NCBI RefSeq assembly: GCF_023516435.1
Contig: NZ_CP097332.1
Location: forward strand, 2,728,001-2,792,000
Origin: Jatrophihabitans telluris
GTDB lineage: Bacteria > Actinomycetota > Actinomycetes > Mycobacteriales > Jatrophihabitantaceae
Direction: 5' to 3'
DNA length: 64,000 bases
In this document: positions 28,651 through 37,272 of the stretch, in pieces
How positions within the stretch are numbered: the stretch's first letter is position 1
How the letters are laid out: every line of letters starts with the position of its first letter
Notes under the pieces: generated by a model
Seen by the model: the letters and a program-made list of their open reading frames with translations, nothing else
Databases searched by the model: none
Told to the model about the DNA's origin: nothing
Made by a program: the position numbers and the translations under genes

Positions 28651-29290
28651 TGGTACGGGCGACGCTCGTGTCTGGATCGCAGAGGGCGCATGGAGTGAAC
28701 CCGTCCTCGACCGCCTGACTCAGCGGGATCGATTCCACCGGTCGGCCGTTCAGGAATCCGCAGCTGCGGACGTGGTAACGGGGCCGGCCGTCGAGGACCC
28801 ACACGAGATCGTCACCGTGTCGTCGCAGGGGCGCCTCGGTGTCGGCCATCGCAGGTTCAGGCTCGGGCGCCTCAGCCGCAGCCGCAGGCACAGTCGCGGG
28901 AGAAACCACGGCAACATCGGCGACGCCAGCAGGAGCGGCGGGAGCGGTCTCGACGACGCCAGCGGCAGCGGCGGGAGCGGCCTCGGCGATCTGGCGGGCG
29001 GTCCCCAGCCGGGCAGCCGAGTGCTTGCCGCCACCGATAGTCGTGGCCACGGTTGCGGCGACCGACTCCGACGCGGCGGGAAGATCCGCCGCGCCCGCCG
29101 CATGCGAGCGGGCGGGAGCGTCGGCCCCAACCGGCGCCTCAGCTCGGGCGCGGCGGGCCCGGACGACGGCAATGATGGCGACGGCACTGGCGACGACAGA
29201 GGCGACGACCAGCGGTGTGCTGCCACCGATCAGACCGAGAACCAGAAATCCGAGGGCCACGACCAGAACAAGCAGGATCGCCAGTTGCAC
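28646..29290 (-). CDS. Membrane-anchored protein with C-terminal Cys/His motif
   Basis: A 214-residue protein. Two N-terminal helices (about 1-22 and 25-43) are followed by a basic patch, a long Ala/Pro/Val-rich linker (about 50-150) and a conserved-looking C-terminal module: VWVLDGRPRYHVRSCGFL, then VEDGFTPCALCDP. The Y-H-x3-C and C-x2-C spacing suggests one zinc site, as seen in various actinobacterial proteins of unknown role. GTG start at 29290. It is transcribed after wag31, beyond a strong hairpin, so it may have its own promoter in the 111-bp gap. Function unknown. Confidence 0.8.
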   Translation of the reverse strand: MQLAILLVLVVALGFLVLGLIGGSTPLVVASVVASAVAIIAVVRARRARAEAPVGADAPARSHAAGAADLPAASESVAATVATTIGGGKHSAARLGTARQIAEAAPAAAAGVVETAPAAPAGVADVAVVSPATVPAAAAEAPEPEPAMADTEAPLRRHGDDLVWVLDGRPRYHVRSCGFLNGRPVESIPLSQAVEDGFTPCALCDPDTSVARTS

Positions 29291-29347
29291 GTCTTACTCC
29301 CGTCTGCCTCAGCCCTCGCCGGTAGCGGCTGGGATCGTGCGATCAGA

Positions 29348-29388
29348 CCCAGACGGGCCGGACTCTGAAGGAGTCCGGCCCGTCTGGG
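29348..29388 (-). terminator. Strong hairpin after wag31
   Basis: CCCAGACGGGCCGGACTC (29348-29365) and its exact reverse complement (29371-29388) enclose a 5-base loop TGAAG: an 18-bp perfect GC-rich stem beginning 13 bp after the wag31 stop. No U run follows in the minus direction (TCTGATC), which is common for actinobacterial terminators. Confidence 0.85.
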
Positions 29389-29401
29389 TTCGTGTTGGTG
29401 A

Positions 29402-30451
29402 TCAGCCGCGGTTCTCTGCTTCGGCCGGCTGTTGGGCCTGCTGGGCCTGCGGATCGGTGCCGCCGCTGGCGTCCAGGTCGTGCAGCTGCGACTCCAGGTA
29501 GCTCTTGAGCCGCGAGCGGTATTCGTGCTCGAAGGTGCGAAGCTCCTCCAGCCGCTTCTCCAGCGCTGCCTTGCGCTGCTCCAGCTGGGTGGTGATCTGG
29601 GCGGCGCGCTGCTCGGCTTCCTGAACGGTGTTCGACGCACGTGACTGCGATTCCCGATCGAGCTGCTCGGCACGCTGCTGAGCTTCGGAAACGGTCTTCT
29701 CGTGGAACGCGCGGGCCTCGGCCTGCACGCGATCCTGGTGGGCCTTGGCGTCGGCCACGGTCTTCTCGTGGTGCGCCTTGGCTGCGGCGGTCTGTTCGTC
29801 GGCGGCCTGCTGGGCCAGGGCCAGCACCCGTTCGGCCTGCGCCAACTGGTTGACGCCAGCCGCAACGGGAGCACCGCCGGCGGCCTGCCCGCCCTGAGCC
29901 GGAGCCTGAGCCGCCGCGGCCTGAGCCTGCTGAGCAGCCTGCCGGGCCTGGGCCGTCTCCTGCTGGGCTCGGTTGAGTGCACCCTCGAGCTCGGAGGCTC
30001 GAGCGGTTGCTCGCTGCAGCTCCTCGCGGGCCGAGGCCAGCGCGGCGGCGTCACCACCGGCGGCGGTTGCCCGCTGCCGCGACGCGGCCACTTCCTGCTG
30101 GGCCGCGGCCAGGTCCTGCTGCGCCTTGGTCTGCGCCTGCTTGGTCTGGTTCAGGCTGCCTTCCAGCTCCTGAACGCGCGACTGCAGCTTGTTGATCTCC
30201 TCGCGCGCTCCGTTGAGAGCCGCGGCGTCGCCGCCGCCTCCCTGCGCGGCAGCGGCCGCTGGAGCAGCGGCGGGAGCAGCGCCACCCTTGTCGGCGCGAT
30301 CGCGCAGGTCCTTGTTCTCGTCGATCAGGCGAGCGAGCTCGACCTCGATGATATCGAGGAAGGCGTCGACCTCCTCCTCGTCGTACCCGCGCTTGCCGAT
30401 CGGGGGCTTCTTGAAGACCACATTGTGGACTTCGGCGGGAGTCAAAGGCAT
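29402..30451 (-). CDS. wag31: Polar growth/cell division protein DivIVA (Wag31)
   Basis: Coiled-coil scaffold that marks cell poles and drives apical growth in actinobacteria. The 349 residues begin [42 protein letters not shown], the membrane-binding DivIVA domain, followed by an Ala/Gln/Pro-rich linker (about 50-80), heptad-rich coiled coil (about 80-320, with an Ala/Gly-rich interruption near 180-205) and a short tail ending [17 protein letters not shown] four bases before the ATG is a clear ribosome-binding site. It closes the dcw cluster and has its own 244-bp upstream region. Confidence 0.97.
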   Translation of the reverse strand: MPLTPAEVHNVVFKKPPIGKRGYDEEEVDAFLDIIEVELARLIDENKDLRDRADKGGAAPAAAPAAAAAQGGGGDAAALNGAREEINKLQSRVQELEGSLNQTKQAQTKAQQDLAAAQQEVAASRQRATAAGGDAAALASAREELQRATARASELEGALNRAQQETAQARQAAQQAQAAAAQAPAQGGQAAGGAPVAAGVNQLAQAERVLALAQQAADEQTAAAKAHHEKTVADAKAHQDRVQAEARAFHEKTVSEAQQRAEQLDRESQSRASNTVQEAEQRAAQITTQLEQRKAALEKRLEELRTFEHEYRSRLKSYLESQLHDLDASGGTDPQAQQAQQPAEAENRG

Positions 30452-30695
30452 CGATTCACCTCATGTGTTGTCAGACGTTGCGCTCCAGTTGGAGCACCGC
30501 AAACTCGAGATCGGACGGGTGGACGGAACAGCTGGTCTAACACGGGCACCAAGAAAGGTAACCGCTGAACACCCGATTGGTTAAGTCGGGGCATCACGAG
30601 GATACCGATCATGTAGGTCAGGACCACGCACGACGTGCCAATCCCGACTACAACCTAGACCCGAAGCGGTTCGGGACGTCAATGACCGGCCGCCC
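30452..30695 (-). other. wag31-yggT intergenic region
   Basis: Holds a short inverted repeat CCCGAA/TTCGGG (30660-30675) right after the yggT stop, which may be a weak terminator or part of the wag31 promoter. AT-richer stretches follow towards wag31. I find several -10-like hexamers but no convincing single promoter. Confidence 0.35.
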
Positions 30696-31007
30696 TCAGC
30701 GAGCGGGACCATAGGCCGAAGTGGCCAGTGATCCGACGATCTGCTGAAGGATGTAGATGATCACGAAGAGCACGATCACGCTGACGTCGATGCTCATCCC
30801 GCCGACCCTCAGGGGCGGAATCAGACGTCGGAGCAGCTTCATCGGGGGGTCCGTGATGCTGTAGACCACCTCGAGCCCGATCGCGGCCACGCCGGCCGGA
30901 CGCCATGAGCGGGCGAAGCTGCGGGTGAACTCCACGATCAGGCGCGCGACCACGAGCAGGTAGAACACCAGGAGCAGCAACCCGAGGGATGCCCAAAACG
31001 TCGCCAT
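30696..31007 (-). CDS. YggT-family membrane protein
   Basis: A 103-residue protein with two YggT-type hydrophobic segments (about residues 5-28 and 75-95). The central RSFARSWRPAG and the conserved SITDPPMKLLRRLIPPLRVGGMSIDVS between them are diagnostic for the family. Homologues sit between sepF and divIVA in most Gram-positive dcw clusters and are linked to membrane/division functions without a defined activity. It lies 81 bp downstream of sepF. Confidence 0.92.
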   Translation of the reverse strand: MATFWASLGLLLLVFYLLVVARLIVEFTRSFARSWRPAGVAAIGLEVVYSITDPPMKLLRRLIPPLRVGGMSIDVSVIVLFVIIYILQQIVGSLATSAYGPAR

Positions 31008-31088
31008 GCGGTAAGTGTTCCATCTCTCGTCGGGCAGCGTTCGGACAGGCCCGTCCGCGGCCAGCCGGCCGAGCGCTGGACCCGCCCG

Positions 31089-31598
31089 CTAGCTCTGGTT
31101 GTAGAAGCCGCCTTCGACGATCCGCTGCTTGTCCGCCGCGGTGACCGAGACATTATGCGGGCTGAGCAGGAAGACCTTGGGAGTGACCCGCTCGATGCTT
31201 CCGTGCAGGCCAAAGGTCAAACCCGCGGCGAAGTCGACGAGCCGCTTGGCGTCGGCGTCGTCCATCTCGGTCAGGTTCATGATCACCGGGGTGCCGCCGC
31301 GGAACTGCAACCCGATCGTCTTGGCCTCGTTGTACGTCCTCGGGTGCAGCGTGGTGATGCGCTGCAACGGCTGCGGCTCGTAGGCGGCCTCGAAGCCGTA
31401 TTCCTCCTCGTACCCCTCGGCGTGGGTGTCGTGGGTCGTTGCGGCGTCGTACCCGCGCGGCGGGCTCACCTCGACCTCCCGCCGACCGGTGTACTGCGGG
31501 TCGCGGGCCAAAGCACCGTAGGACTCGGTGCCTTCCGGGTATTCGTCGTCCTCGACGAGTCCCAGGTAGACGCCCATCTTCCGAAAGGCTGTCGCCAT
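31089..31598 (-). CDS. sepF: Cell division protein SepF
   Basis: FtsZ membrane anchor. The 169 residues comprise the N-terminal amphipathic membrane-binding helix ([19 protein letters not shown]), an acidic/Tyr-rich linker with [17 protein letters not shown], and the globular SepF domain: [38 protein letters not shown]-type core, [16 protein letters not shown] precedes the ATG by six bases. In actinobacteria SepF replaces FtsA/ZipA as the essential FtsZ tether, and none of those occurs here. Confidence 0.95.
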   Translation of the reverse strand: MATAFRKMGVYLGLVEDDEYPEGTESYGALARDPQYTGRREVEVSPPRGYDAATTHDTHAEGYEEEYGFEAAYEPQPLQRITTLHPRTYNEAKTIGLQFRGGTPVIMNLTEMDDADAKRLVDFAAGLTFGLHGSIERVTPKVFLLSPHNVSVTAADKQRIVEGGFYNQS

Positions 31599-31685
31599 TT
31601 CGTCCTCCTGTGTCGGTACTGCCCGTTACTTGTCACGCCGCGGGCGTTGTTCGGCTGGAGCCTCGGAGCCCGCTTCGAGGCGACG

Positions 31686-32444
31686 TTAGCCGATGGTGGG
31701 CTTACGAGGGCCGAGCAACGCCGTACCGATTCGTACGTGTGTCGCGCCATGTTCGATCGCACTGTCCAGGTCGGCCGACATCCCTGCCGAGATCATGGTC
31801 GCTCCCCCGTGCTGGGCTCGCAACGCGGCCGAGAGTTGAAGCAATTCGCTGAATGCGTCGGCTGGATCGCGATCCTGCGGCGGCACGCTCATCACGCCGG
31901 CCACGACGAGCTCTGGCCGCGAGGCGACCTGATCAGCCAGCGCGAGCAGGTCCCCGGGCCGCACGCCACCTCGTTCGGAGGCGCCGGACGGTCCCGCGAT
32001 CGTGTTGACATCGTTGACATCGAGGCTGACCTGCAGCAGCACCGCGAGCGGCGCCCGATCGGCCGCACGCACCCCGTTGGCCAGAGCATCCACCAGCGCC
32101 GCCCGGTCGACGCTGTGCACGACGTCCGCGTAGCTCGCGACCGAGCGGGCCTTGTTCGTCTGCAACCGGCCGACGAAGTGCCACGAAACCGGCGATGGGC
32201 TGAGGTCGGCGAACTCGGCAGCCTTGGTCGAGGCGTCCTGGTCACGGCTTTCCCCGAAATCGGTCACCCCGGCCTCGGCGAGAGCGAGGACGTCGGCCAC
32301 CGGGAAGAACTTCGTGACCGCGATCAAGGTGATCGTGTTCGGATCGCGACCGGCCCGTTCGGCAGCGGTCGCGATCCGAAGTCGAACCGCGCGCAGGTTC
32401 GCCCGCAACTCAGCGGCGCGGTCAGGTGCGCTCATCGACACCAT
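31686..32444 (-). CDS. YggS-family PLP homeostasis protein
   Basis: PLP-binding protein with alanine-racemase-like N-terminal fold, about 252 residues. The PLP lysine lies in LIAVTKFFP; other family marks are DFGESRDQDASTKA, SWHFVGRLQTNKAR, VHSVDR, LQVSLDVND, GVMSVPP and SAGMSADLDSAIEHGATHVRIGTALLG. No racemase activity is expected; the family buffers vitamin B6. ATG 32444 or 32435 are both possible. It follows ftsZ by 32 bp; the usual pgeF gene between them is absent. Confidence 0.93.
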   Translation of the reverse strand: MVSMSAPDRAAELRANLRAVRLRIATAAERAGRDPNTITLIAVTKFFPVADVLALAEAGVTDFGESRDQDASTKAAEFADLSPSPVSWHFVGRLQTNKARSVASYADVVHSVDRAALVDALANGVRAADRAPLAVLLQVSLDVNDVNTIAGPSGASERGGVRPGDLLALADQVASRPELVVAGVMSVPPQDRDPADAFSELLQLSAALRAQHGGATMISAGMSADLDSAIEHGATHVRIGTALLGPRKPTIG

Positions 32445-32476
32445 CTGACCGCTCGGTCCTGCACGCAGGCATCGCC

Positions 32477-33649
32477 CTACTTGAGGAAGTCGGGAACGTC
32501 GAGTTCGTCCTCGTCGACCTGGACGGGCTTGCGTATCTGCGGGGCCGGCGTCCAGGTCGCTCCCGGCGTGCCGGGGATCGGCGTGGGCGGGTTGCTGGCC
32601 GGCTTGGGCGTCGTCGAGGTCGTAGCCGACAGGCTGGATCCGCCGGCGCCGGTGATCGCGCCCGCTTCGTCACGGCGGGGCTCCACCTTCTTGTAAGGAA
32701 GCTGGCCCGAATCGAAACCGGCCGCGATCACCGTGACCTTGACCTCGTCACCGAGGGTGTCGTCGATGACGGCACCGAAGATGATGTTTGCGTCCGGGTG
32801 AGCGGCCTCGGCAACCAGGGAAGCGGCATCGTTGATCTCGAACAGGCCGAGATCGGATCCGCCGTAGATCGACAGCAGAACGCCGTGCGCGCCCTCCATC
32901 GATGCCTCCAGCAGCGGCGAGGCGATGGCCATCTCGGCCGCGGCCCGCGCGCGCCCGTCGCCGCGGGCCGAACCGATGCCCATCAACGCCGAGCCCGCTC
33001 CGCTCATGACGCTCTTGACGTCGGCGAAATCGAGGTTGATCAGGCCCGGGGTGGTGATGAGATCGGTGATGCCCTGGACACCGGACAGCAGCACCTGGTC
33101 AGCGCTGCGGAAGGCGTCCATGACGGAGACGTTGTGGTCGGAGATCTGCAGCAGGCGATCGTTCGGGATCACGATCAGCGTGTCGCACTCGCTGCGGAGT
33201 TGTTCGATGCCGGTCTCGGCCTGGGTCGCCCGCTTCTTGCCCTCGAAGGAGAACGGACGGGTCACCACGCCGATGGTCAGGGCGCCGAGCTTGCGGGAGA
33301 TGCTGGCGATGACCGGGGCACCGCCGGTACCCGTGCCGCCACCCTCACCTGCGGTGACGAACACCATGTCGGCACCCTTGAGCACCTCTTCGATCTCGTC
33401 GCGATGGTCTTCTGCGGCCTTGCGGCCCACCTCGGGCTGAGCGCCGGCGCCGAGGCCGCGGGTCAGCTCGCGGCCGACGTCGAGTTTGACGTCGGCGTCG
33501 GACATCAACAGCGCCTGTGCGTCGGTGTTCACGGCGATGAACTCGACACCCTTGAGGCCCTGTTCGATCATCCGGTTGACGGCGTTGACACCTCCGCCAC
33601 CGACGCCGACGACCTTGATGACGGCGAGGTAGTTGTGCGGGGCGGTCAC
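32477..33649 (-). CDS. ftsZ: Cell division GTPase FtsZ
   Basis: Tubulin homologue forming the Z-ring; 390 residues. N-terminal [20 protein letters not shown], tubulin signature [19 protein letters not shown], the T7 catalytic loop in [24 protein letters not shown], a Pro/Thr-rich linker, and the conserved C-terminal tail [10 protein letters not shown] that binds SepF and other partners. Located 203 bp after ftsQ with its own promoter region. Confidence 0.98.
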   Translation of the reverse strand: MTAPHNYLAVIKVVGVGGGGVNAVNRMIEQGLKGVEFIAVNTDAQALLMSDADVKLDVGRELTRGLGAGAQPEVGRKAAEDHRDEIEEVLKGADMVFVTAGEGGGTGTGGAPVIASISRKLGALTIGVVTRPFSFEGKKRATQAETGIEQLRSECDTLIVIPNDRLLQISDHNVSVMDAFRSADQVLLSGVQGITDLITTPGLINLDFADVKSVMSGAGSALMGIGSARGDGRARAAAEMAIASPLLEASMEGAHGVLLSIYGGSDLGLFEINDAASLVAEAAHPDANIIFGAVIDDTLGDEVKVTVIAAGFDSGQLPYKKVEPRRDEAGAITGAGGSSLSATTSTTPKPASNPPTPIPGTPGATWTPAPQIRKPVQVDEDELDVPDFLK

Positions 33650-33730
33650 GAGGCCACCACGCTGGATTCGTGCTGTGGCTGTGCGGTCATGACTCTCCTG
33701 CTTTCGATCGGCGGCCCGGAAACTCTCACC

Positions 33731-33764
33731 CTCAGGTAGACCCTTAACGTTATGTCAACCTGAG
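33731..33764 (-). promoter_or_regulatory. ftsZ upstream element: inverted repeat around TTGACA
   Basis: On the minus strand CTCAGGT, then 20 bp, then ACCTGAG form a 7-bp inverted repeat about 80-115 bp before the ftsZ start. The left arm runs into TTGACATAACGT. A TTGACA hexamer here suggests a -35 element, but the best -10 downstream is poor, so the exact promoter is unclear. The arrangement suggests a protein-binding site or a hairpin at the 5' end of the ftsZ mRNA. Confidence 0.45.
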
Positions 33765-33852
33765 CGCTATCCCGAAAGGTAGTTCCCGAAGCGTCAAGGG
33801 CAAGCGAGGCGCGCCGCGACACGCCCCATTTCCAACGGCCGGATCGCCCCGC

Positions 33853-34554
33853 TCAGCGAGAGATGACGCTGCTCGGATCGCTGATGTCGAAATAGCTGCC
33901 AGGACGTCCCAGCAGGGCGGGCAGCAGCCTGGCCTTGTCGGCGTTGCCATCCATGCCGCCCCACAGCACCGTCCGGCCATCGCGCAGCACGAGCGTGACC
34001 GCCTCCGCGCTGAGCGCCGAGATTCGGGCGACCGATGATCGAACGGGCCCGTTCAGCGCGCCGGAAACCTGAGCGATCTCGGAGTCCAGCGCGTCGCTGC
34101 CGCTGCTGATCAGCACGGGCAATGCCTTGGGAGTGCTGCTCAAAGTCCGGAACGCCACATCGTCGACGTCGACCTCGACCGTGGCCCCGGCCAGCATCCG
34201 GTATCCCACGCCCACTCGCTCGGTGATCGCGATCGTCACGGTCGAGGGGTAACTGGTACTGACCCGAACCGAACGCACCACGGGCAACTTCGCCACGCGG
34301 CGCTCGATCGCCGCGGTGTCCAGCCGCACCAACGGTGTGCCAGGCCGGATAGCCGCACTCGCGCGGATCTGTCCCGGCGAGAGCAGCCGCGTACCGGTCA
34401 CCTGAACCGTCGACACCCCCAGCAGCGAGGAGAACGCCACGACCCAGACCGCGAGCACGACGGTGAACACTAACGCGCCGATCCAGAGCCAACGCCGCAC
34501 GCCTGAGCGGGGGTGAGCCTCGGTCGGGGCGGGTCGCTCAGCCACAGTCGTCAT
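33853..34554 (-). CDS. ftsQ: Cell division protein FtsQ
   Basis: Bitopic divisome protein, about 233 residues from ATG 34554, which overlaps the murC stop as ATGA. Short cytoplasmic N-terminus, one membrane helix (about 22-42), then the periplasmic POTRA domain (STVQVTGTRLLSPGQIRASAAI) and FtsQ/DivIB beta domain (VRVSTSYPSTVTIAITER). Sequence is divergent, as usual for FtsQ, but order and topology are clear. The open frame extends to 34611 without homology. Confidence 0.93.
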   Translation of the reverse strand: MTTVAERPAPTEAHPRSGVRRWLWIGALVFTVVLAVWVVAFSSLLGVSTVQVTGTRLLSPGQIRASAAIRPGTPLVRLDTAAIERRVAKLPVVRSVRVSTSYPSTVTIAITERVGVGYRMLAGATVEVDVDDVAFRTLSSTPKALPVLISSGSDALDSEIAQVSGALNGPVRSSVARISALSAEAVTLVLRDGRTVLWGGMDGNADKARLLPALLGRPGSYFDISDPSSVISR

Positions 34555-36179
34555 TGCTCGCCGCCGGTGCCGGGTTGCCCATCGCCGAGAAGAGCCAGGA
34601 TCTCGGCACACAACAGATGGACGTCACCGATTCCCATCGTCATGACGACGTCGCCGGCCCGACTGAGCGCGGCGACCCGGCCGGCGGTGTCCGACCAGCG
34701 AGGTTCGTAGACGAGGCGGTCCGCCGGCAGCGGAATGCGTTCTGCGATCAGGGCACCGGTGACGCCGGGAATCGGTTCCTCCCGGGCGGGAAAGATGTCC
34801 ATCACCACCGCGACGTCAGCGATCGCCAAAGCCTCGGCGAACTCCTGCGCAAAGGTCTGGGTTCTGCTGAAGGTCCCGGGTTGGAAGATGGCGACCAGCC
34901 GACCACGGCCACCGTCGGGCGCCGCGTGCTCTCCGATGATCGACCGCGCCGCGGACAGGGCAGCTCGCACCTCGGTGGGGTGGTGGGCGTAGTCGTCATA
35001 GACCCGCACTCCCCCGGCTTCGCCGTGGAACTCGAACCGGCGATGCACCCCCTGGAATTCACGCCAGATCTGCTCGACCCGATACGGATCGAAGCCGAGT
35101 TCGACGGCCACCGCGAAAGCAGCGGCGGCATTGAGGGCCATGTGACGGCCGAGCAACGAGCCGATCCGCAGCCGGTGGGAACGGCCCGAGGCCAGGCGCA
35201 CCGTGAACTCGACGGAGTCCGGATGCTCGATGATGTCGCCGACACGGACGTCGGCGTCATCCGCGGTGCCGTAGGTGCGCACGGGCACCCCTTGCGCTCG
35301 CGCGTAGTCGGCGATCCGGCGCGCCCCGGCATCGTCGGCGCAGGCCAGCAGCAGACCCCCGCTGGGCGAGGAACGGTCGATACGGTCGACGAAGAGCTCG
35401 AACGCGCGAAAGACTCCTTCGAGGTCACCGTGATTTTCCAGATGATCGGCTTCGACGTTGGTCACGATGGCCAGTTCCGGCCGTAGGAGCAGGAACGAGC
35501 CGTCACTCTCGTCCGCCTCGACGATGAACAGTTCGCCGCTGCCGGCGTGCGCGTTCAATCCCGACTCGTAGAGGTTTCCCCCTATGGCGAAGGACGGATC
35601 GAGTCCGCAGGCCTGGGCGGCGACGGTGAGCAGCGAGGTCGTCGTGGTCTTGCCGTGGGTGCCGGCGATGGCGACCGCGCGCTTGCCGGTGATCATCGCG
35701 GCCAGGCCGGTCGCGCGCCGTATGACCCGCAGACCGCGGGACCTGGCCGCGGCGAGCATCTCGTGCCTGGGATTGATGGCGGTGGTGTACACGAGCGTGT
35801 CGGTGTCGTCGAGCAGGCTGAGCGGATGGCCGATCGTGACGGGAATCCCCAGTGCCCGCAGGGCGGTCACGGTGACCGAATCACGGCCTTCGCTCCCGGA
35901 CACGTCCAGACCTCGGTCGAGCATGATCCGCGCCAGACCACTCATGCCGGCGCCGGCGATACCCATGATGTGGACGCGACCCAGGTCCTCGGCGGCGGGG
36001 ATCTGCTCGGTCGCGGCGGAGGCGACCAGCGCGGCCCCAGGGGCCTGCCAACCTTCGGGTCGCTGGTAGCTGGATTGGCTGCGGGTAGCTGCATCCGGCA
36101 GCCACTGGCGAGGCCCCGCACCGGCGTCGTCGGACGACGCCGTGGACGAGCTGTCGGATTCCTCAGGAGTGGTGACCAC
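34551..36179 (-). CDS. murC: UDP-N-acetylmuramate-L-alanine ligase
   Basis: Adds L-Ala to UDP-MurNAc. About 542 residues from GTG 36179, chosen because a perfect GGAGG lies six bases upstream; it overlaps murG by 17 bp. An unusual N-terminal extension of about 75 Ser/Ala/Gln-rich residues precedes the Rossmann start VHIMGIAGAGMSGLARIMLDRG. ATP loop AIAGTHGKTTTTSLLT, the central NVEADHLENHGD, and YDDYAHHPTEVRAAL follow. Part of the overlapping murG-murC-ftsQ run. Confidence 0.96.
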   Translation of the reverse strand: MVTTPEESDSSSTASSDDAGAGPRQWLPDAATRSQSSYQRPEGWQAPGAALVASAATEQIPAAEDLGRVHIMGIAGAGMSGLARIMLDRGLDVSGSEGRDSVTVTALRALGIPVTIGHPLSLLDDTDTLVYTTAINPRHEMLAAARSRGLRVIRRATGLAAMITGKRAVAIAGTHGKTTTTSLLTVAAQACGLDPSFAIGGNLYESGLNAHAGSGELFIVEADESDGSFLLLRPELAIVTNVEADHLENHGDLEGVFRAFELFVDRIDRSSPSGGLLLACADDAGARRIADYARAQGVPVRTYGTADDADVRVGDIIEHPDSVEFTVRLASGRSHRLRIGSLLGRHMALNAAAAFAVAVELGFDPYRVEQIWREFQGVHRRFEFHGEAGGVRVYDDYAHHPTEVRAALSAARSIIGEHAAPDGGRGRLVAIFQPGTFSRTQTFAQEFAEALAIADVAVVMDIFPAREEPIPGVTGALIAERIPLPADRLVYEPRWSDTAGRVAALSRAGDVVMTMGIGDVHLLCAEILALLGDGQPGTGGEQ

Positions 36180-37272
36180 GCGCCACCTCCAATACCGCTC
36201 GTGCCATTGTCTCACCGGCGTGGCGGGTGCCCGCGCCGCGAGCCGCAGCGGTCATGGCCGACAACCGAGACGGGTCGAGCAGCACTCCCACGACGTTGTC
36301 GGCCACCCATTCGGGCGTGCACTCGGCGTCGCTGACGAGCAGTCCCCCGCCGGCTGCGACGATCGGCTCCGCGTTGAGGCGTTGCTCCCCGCCGCGTAGC
36401 GGTAGGGGCACGTAGGCGGCGGGAAGTCCCACGGCCGTGAGTTCGGCGCAGGTCATGGCACCGGAACGGCACAGCACGAAGTCGGCGGCCGCGTAGGCGT
36501 CGGCCATCGTCTCCAGATACGGCAGCACCCGGTAAGGAGCGTGACCCGCGGTGCGCTCCGGGGCCAGGACGGGATTCTTGGGACCGGCGATGTGCAGTAC
36601 CTGCACGCCCGCGGCCTCGAACGCCGGGGCGGCTCCGAGGGCGGCACCGTTGATGCGCTGCGCGCCCTGCGAGCCTCCGGTCACCAGGAGCGTCGGCCGA
36701 TCGGCGTCCAGCTTCAGCTTGCTTCGCGCGGCCGGGCGCGCCGCGGTCCGGTCGAGTTCGGTGATCGCCGGCCGCAGCGGGATCCCGATCGCGACACCGT
36801 GGCGGATCCTGACCGAGTCCGACGCGGTGAAAACGTGCGTGGTCAGGCGAGCCGCAAGCCGATTGGCGACGCCGGTACGGGCGTTGGCCTCGTGCACCAC
36901 GATCGGAATCCCGCGTCGGCGAGCGGCGAGGTAGGCGGGGACCGCGACGTAGCCACCAAAGCCGACGACAACATCTGCCCCGACACGATCAAGAACGGCT
37001 GCGGCCGCGGCGACCGCCGCCCGCAGCTTGCCCGGCGTCTGAAGCAGCGCCTTGCCCGGCCTGCGCGGCAGCGGTACCGGCGGGATCAACTCCAGCGGGT
37101 ATCCGCGGGCCGGAATCAGCGTCGTGTCCAGGCCGCGTTCGGTGCCCAGCGCCGTGATTCGGACGCTTGGCTCCAGTCTGCGGATGGCGTCGGCAACGTT
37201 CATCGCCGGCTCGATGTGACCGGCCGAATGGCCGCCGGCGATCACCACCGACAGGCCGGCTGATGCCGTCAT
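36163..37272 (-). CDS. murG: Undecaprenyl-PP-MurNAc-pentapeptide GlcNAc transferase
   Basis: Makes lipid II from lipid I at the inner face of the membrane. The 369-residue GT-B protein has the N-terminal VIAGGHSAGHIEPAMNVADA (G-loop 1), VVGFGGYVAVPAYLAA (G-loop 2), VVHEANARTGVANR, LVTGGSQGAQRIN (G-loop 3), and the UDP-GlcNAc site FVLCRSGAMTCAELTAVGLPAAYVPLP. ATG overlaps the ftsW stop (ATGA). The open frame that continues to 38253 is antisense to ftsW. Confidence 0.97.
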   Translation of the reverse strand: MTASAGLSVVIAGGHSAGHIEPAMNVADAIRRLEPSVRITALGTERGLDTTLIPARGYPLELIPPVPLPRRPGKALLQTPGKLRAAVAAAAAVLDRVGADVVVGFGGYVAVPAYLAARRRGIPIVVHEANARTGVANRLAARLTTHVFTASDSVRIRHGVAIGIPLRPAITELDRTAARPAARSKLKLDADRPTLLVTGGSQGAQRINGAALGAAPAFEAAGVQVLHIAGPKNPVLAPERTAGHAPYRVLPYLETMADAYAAADFVLCRSGAMTCAELTAVGLPAAYVPLPLRGGEQRLNAEPIVAAGGGLLVSDAECTPEWVADNVVGVLLDPSRLSAMTAAARGAGTRHAGETMARAVLEVARGHHS

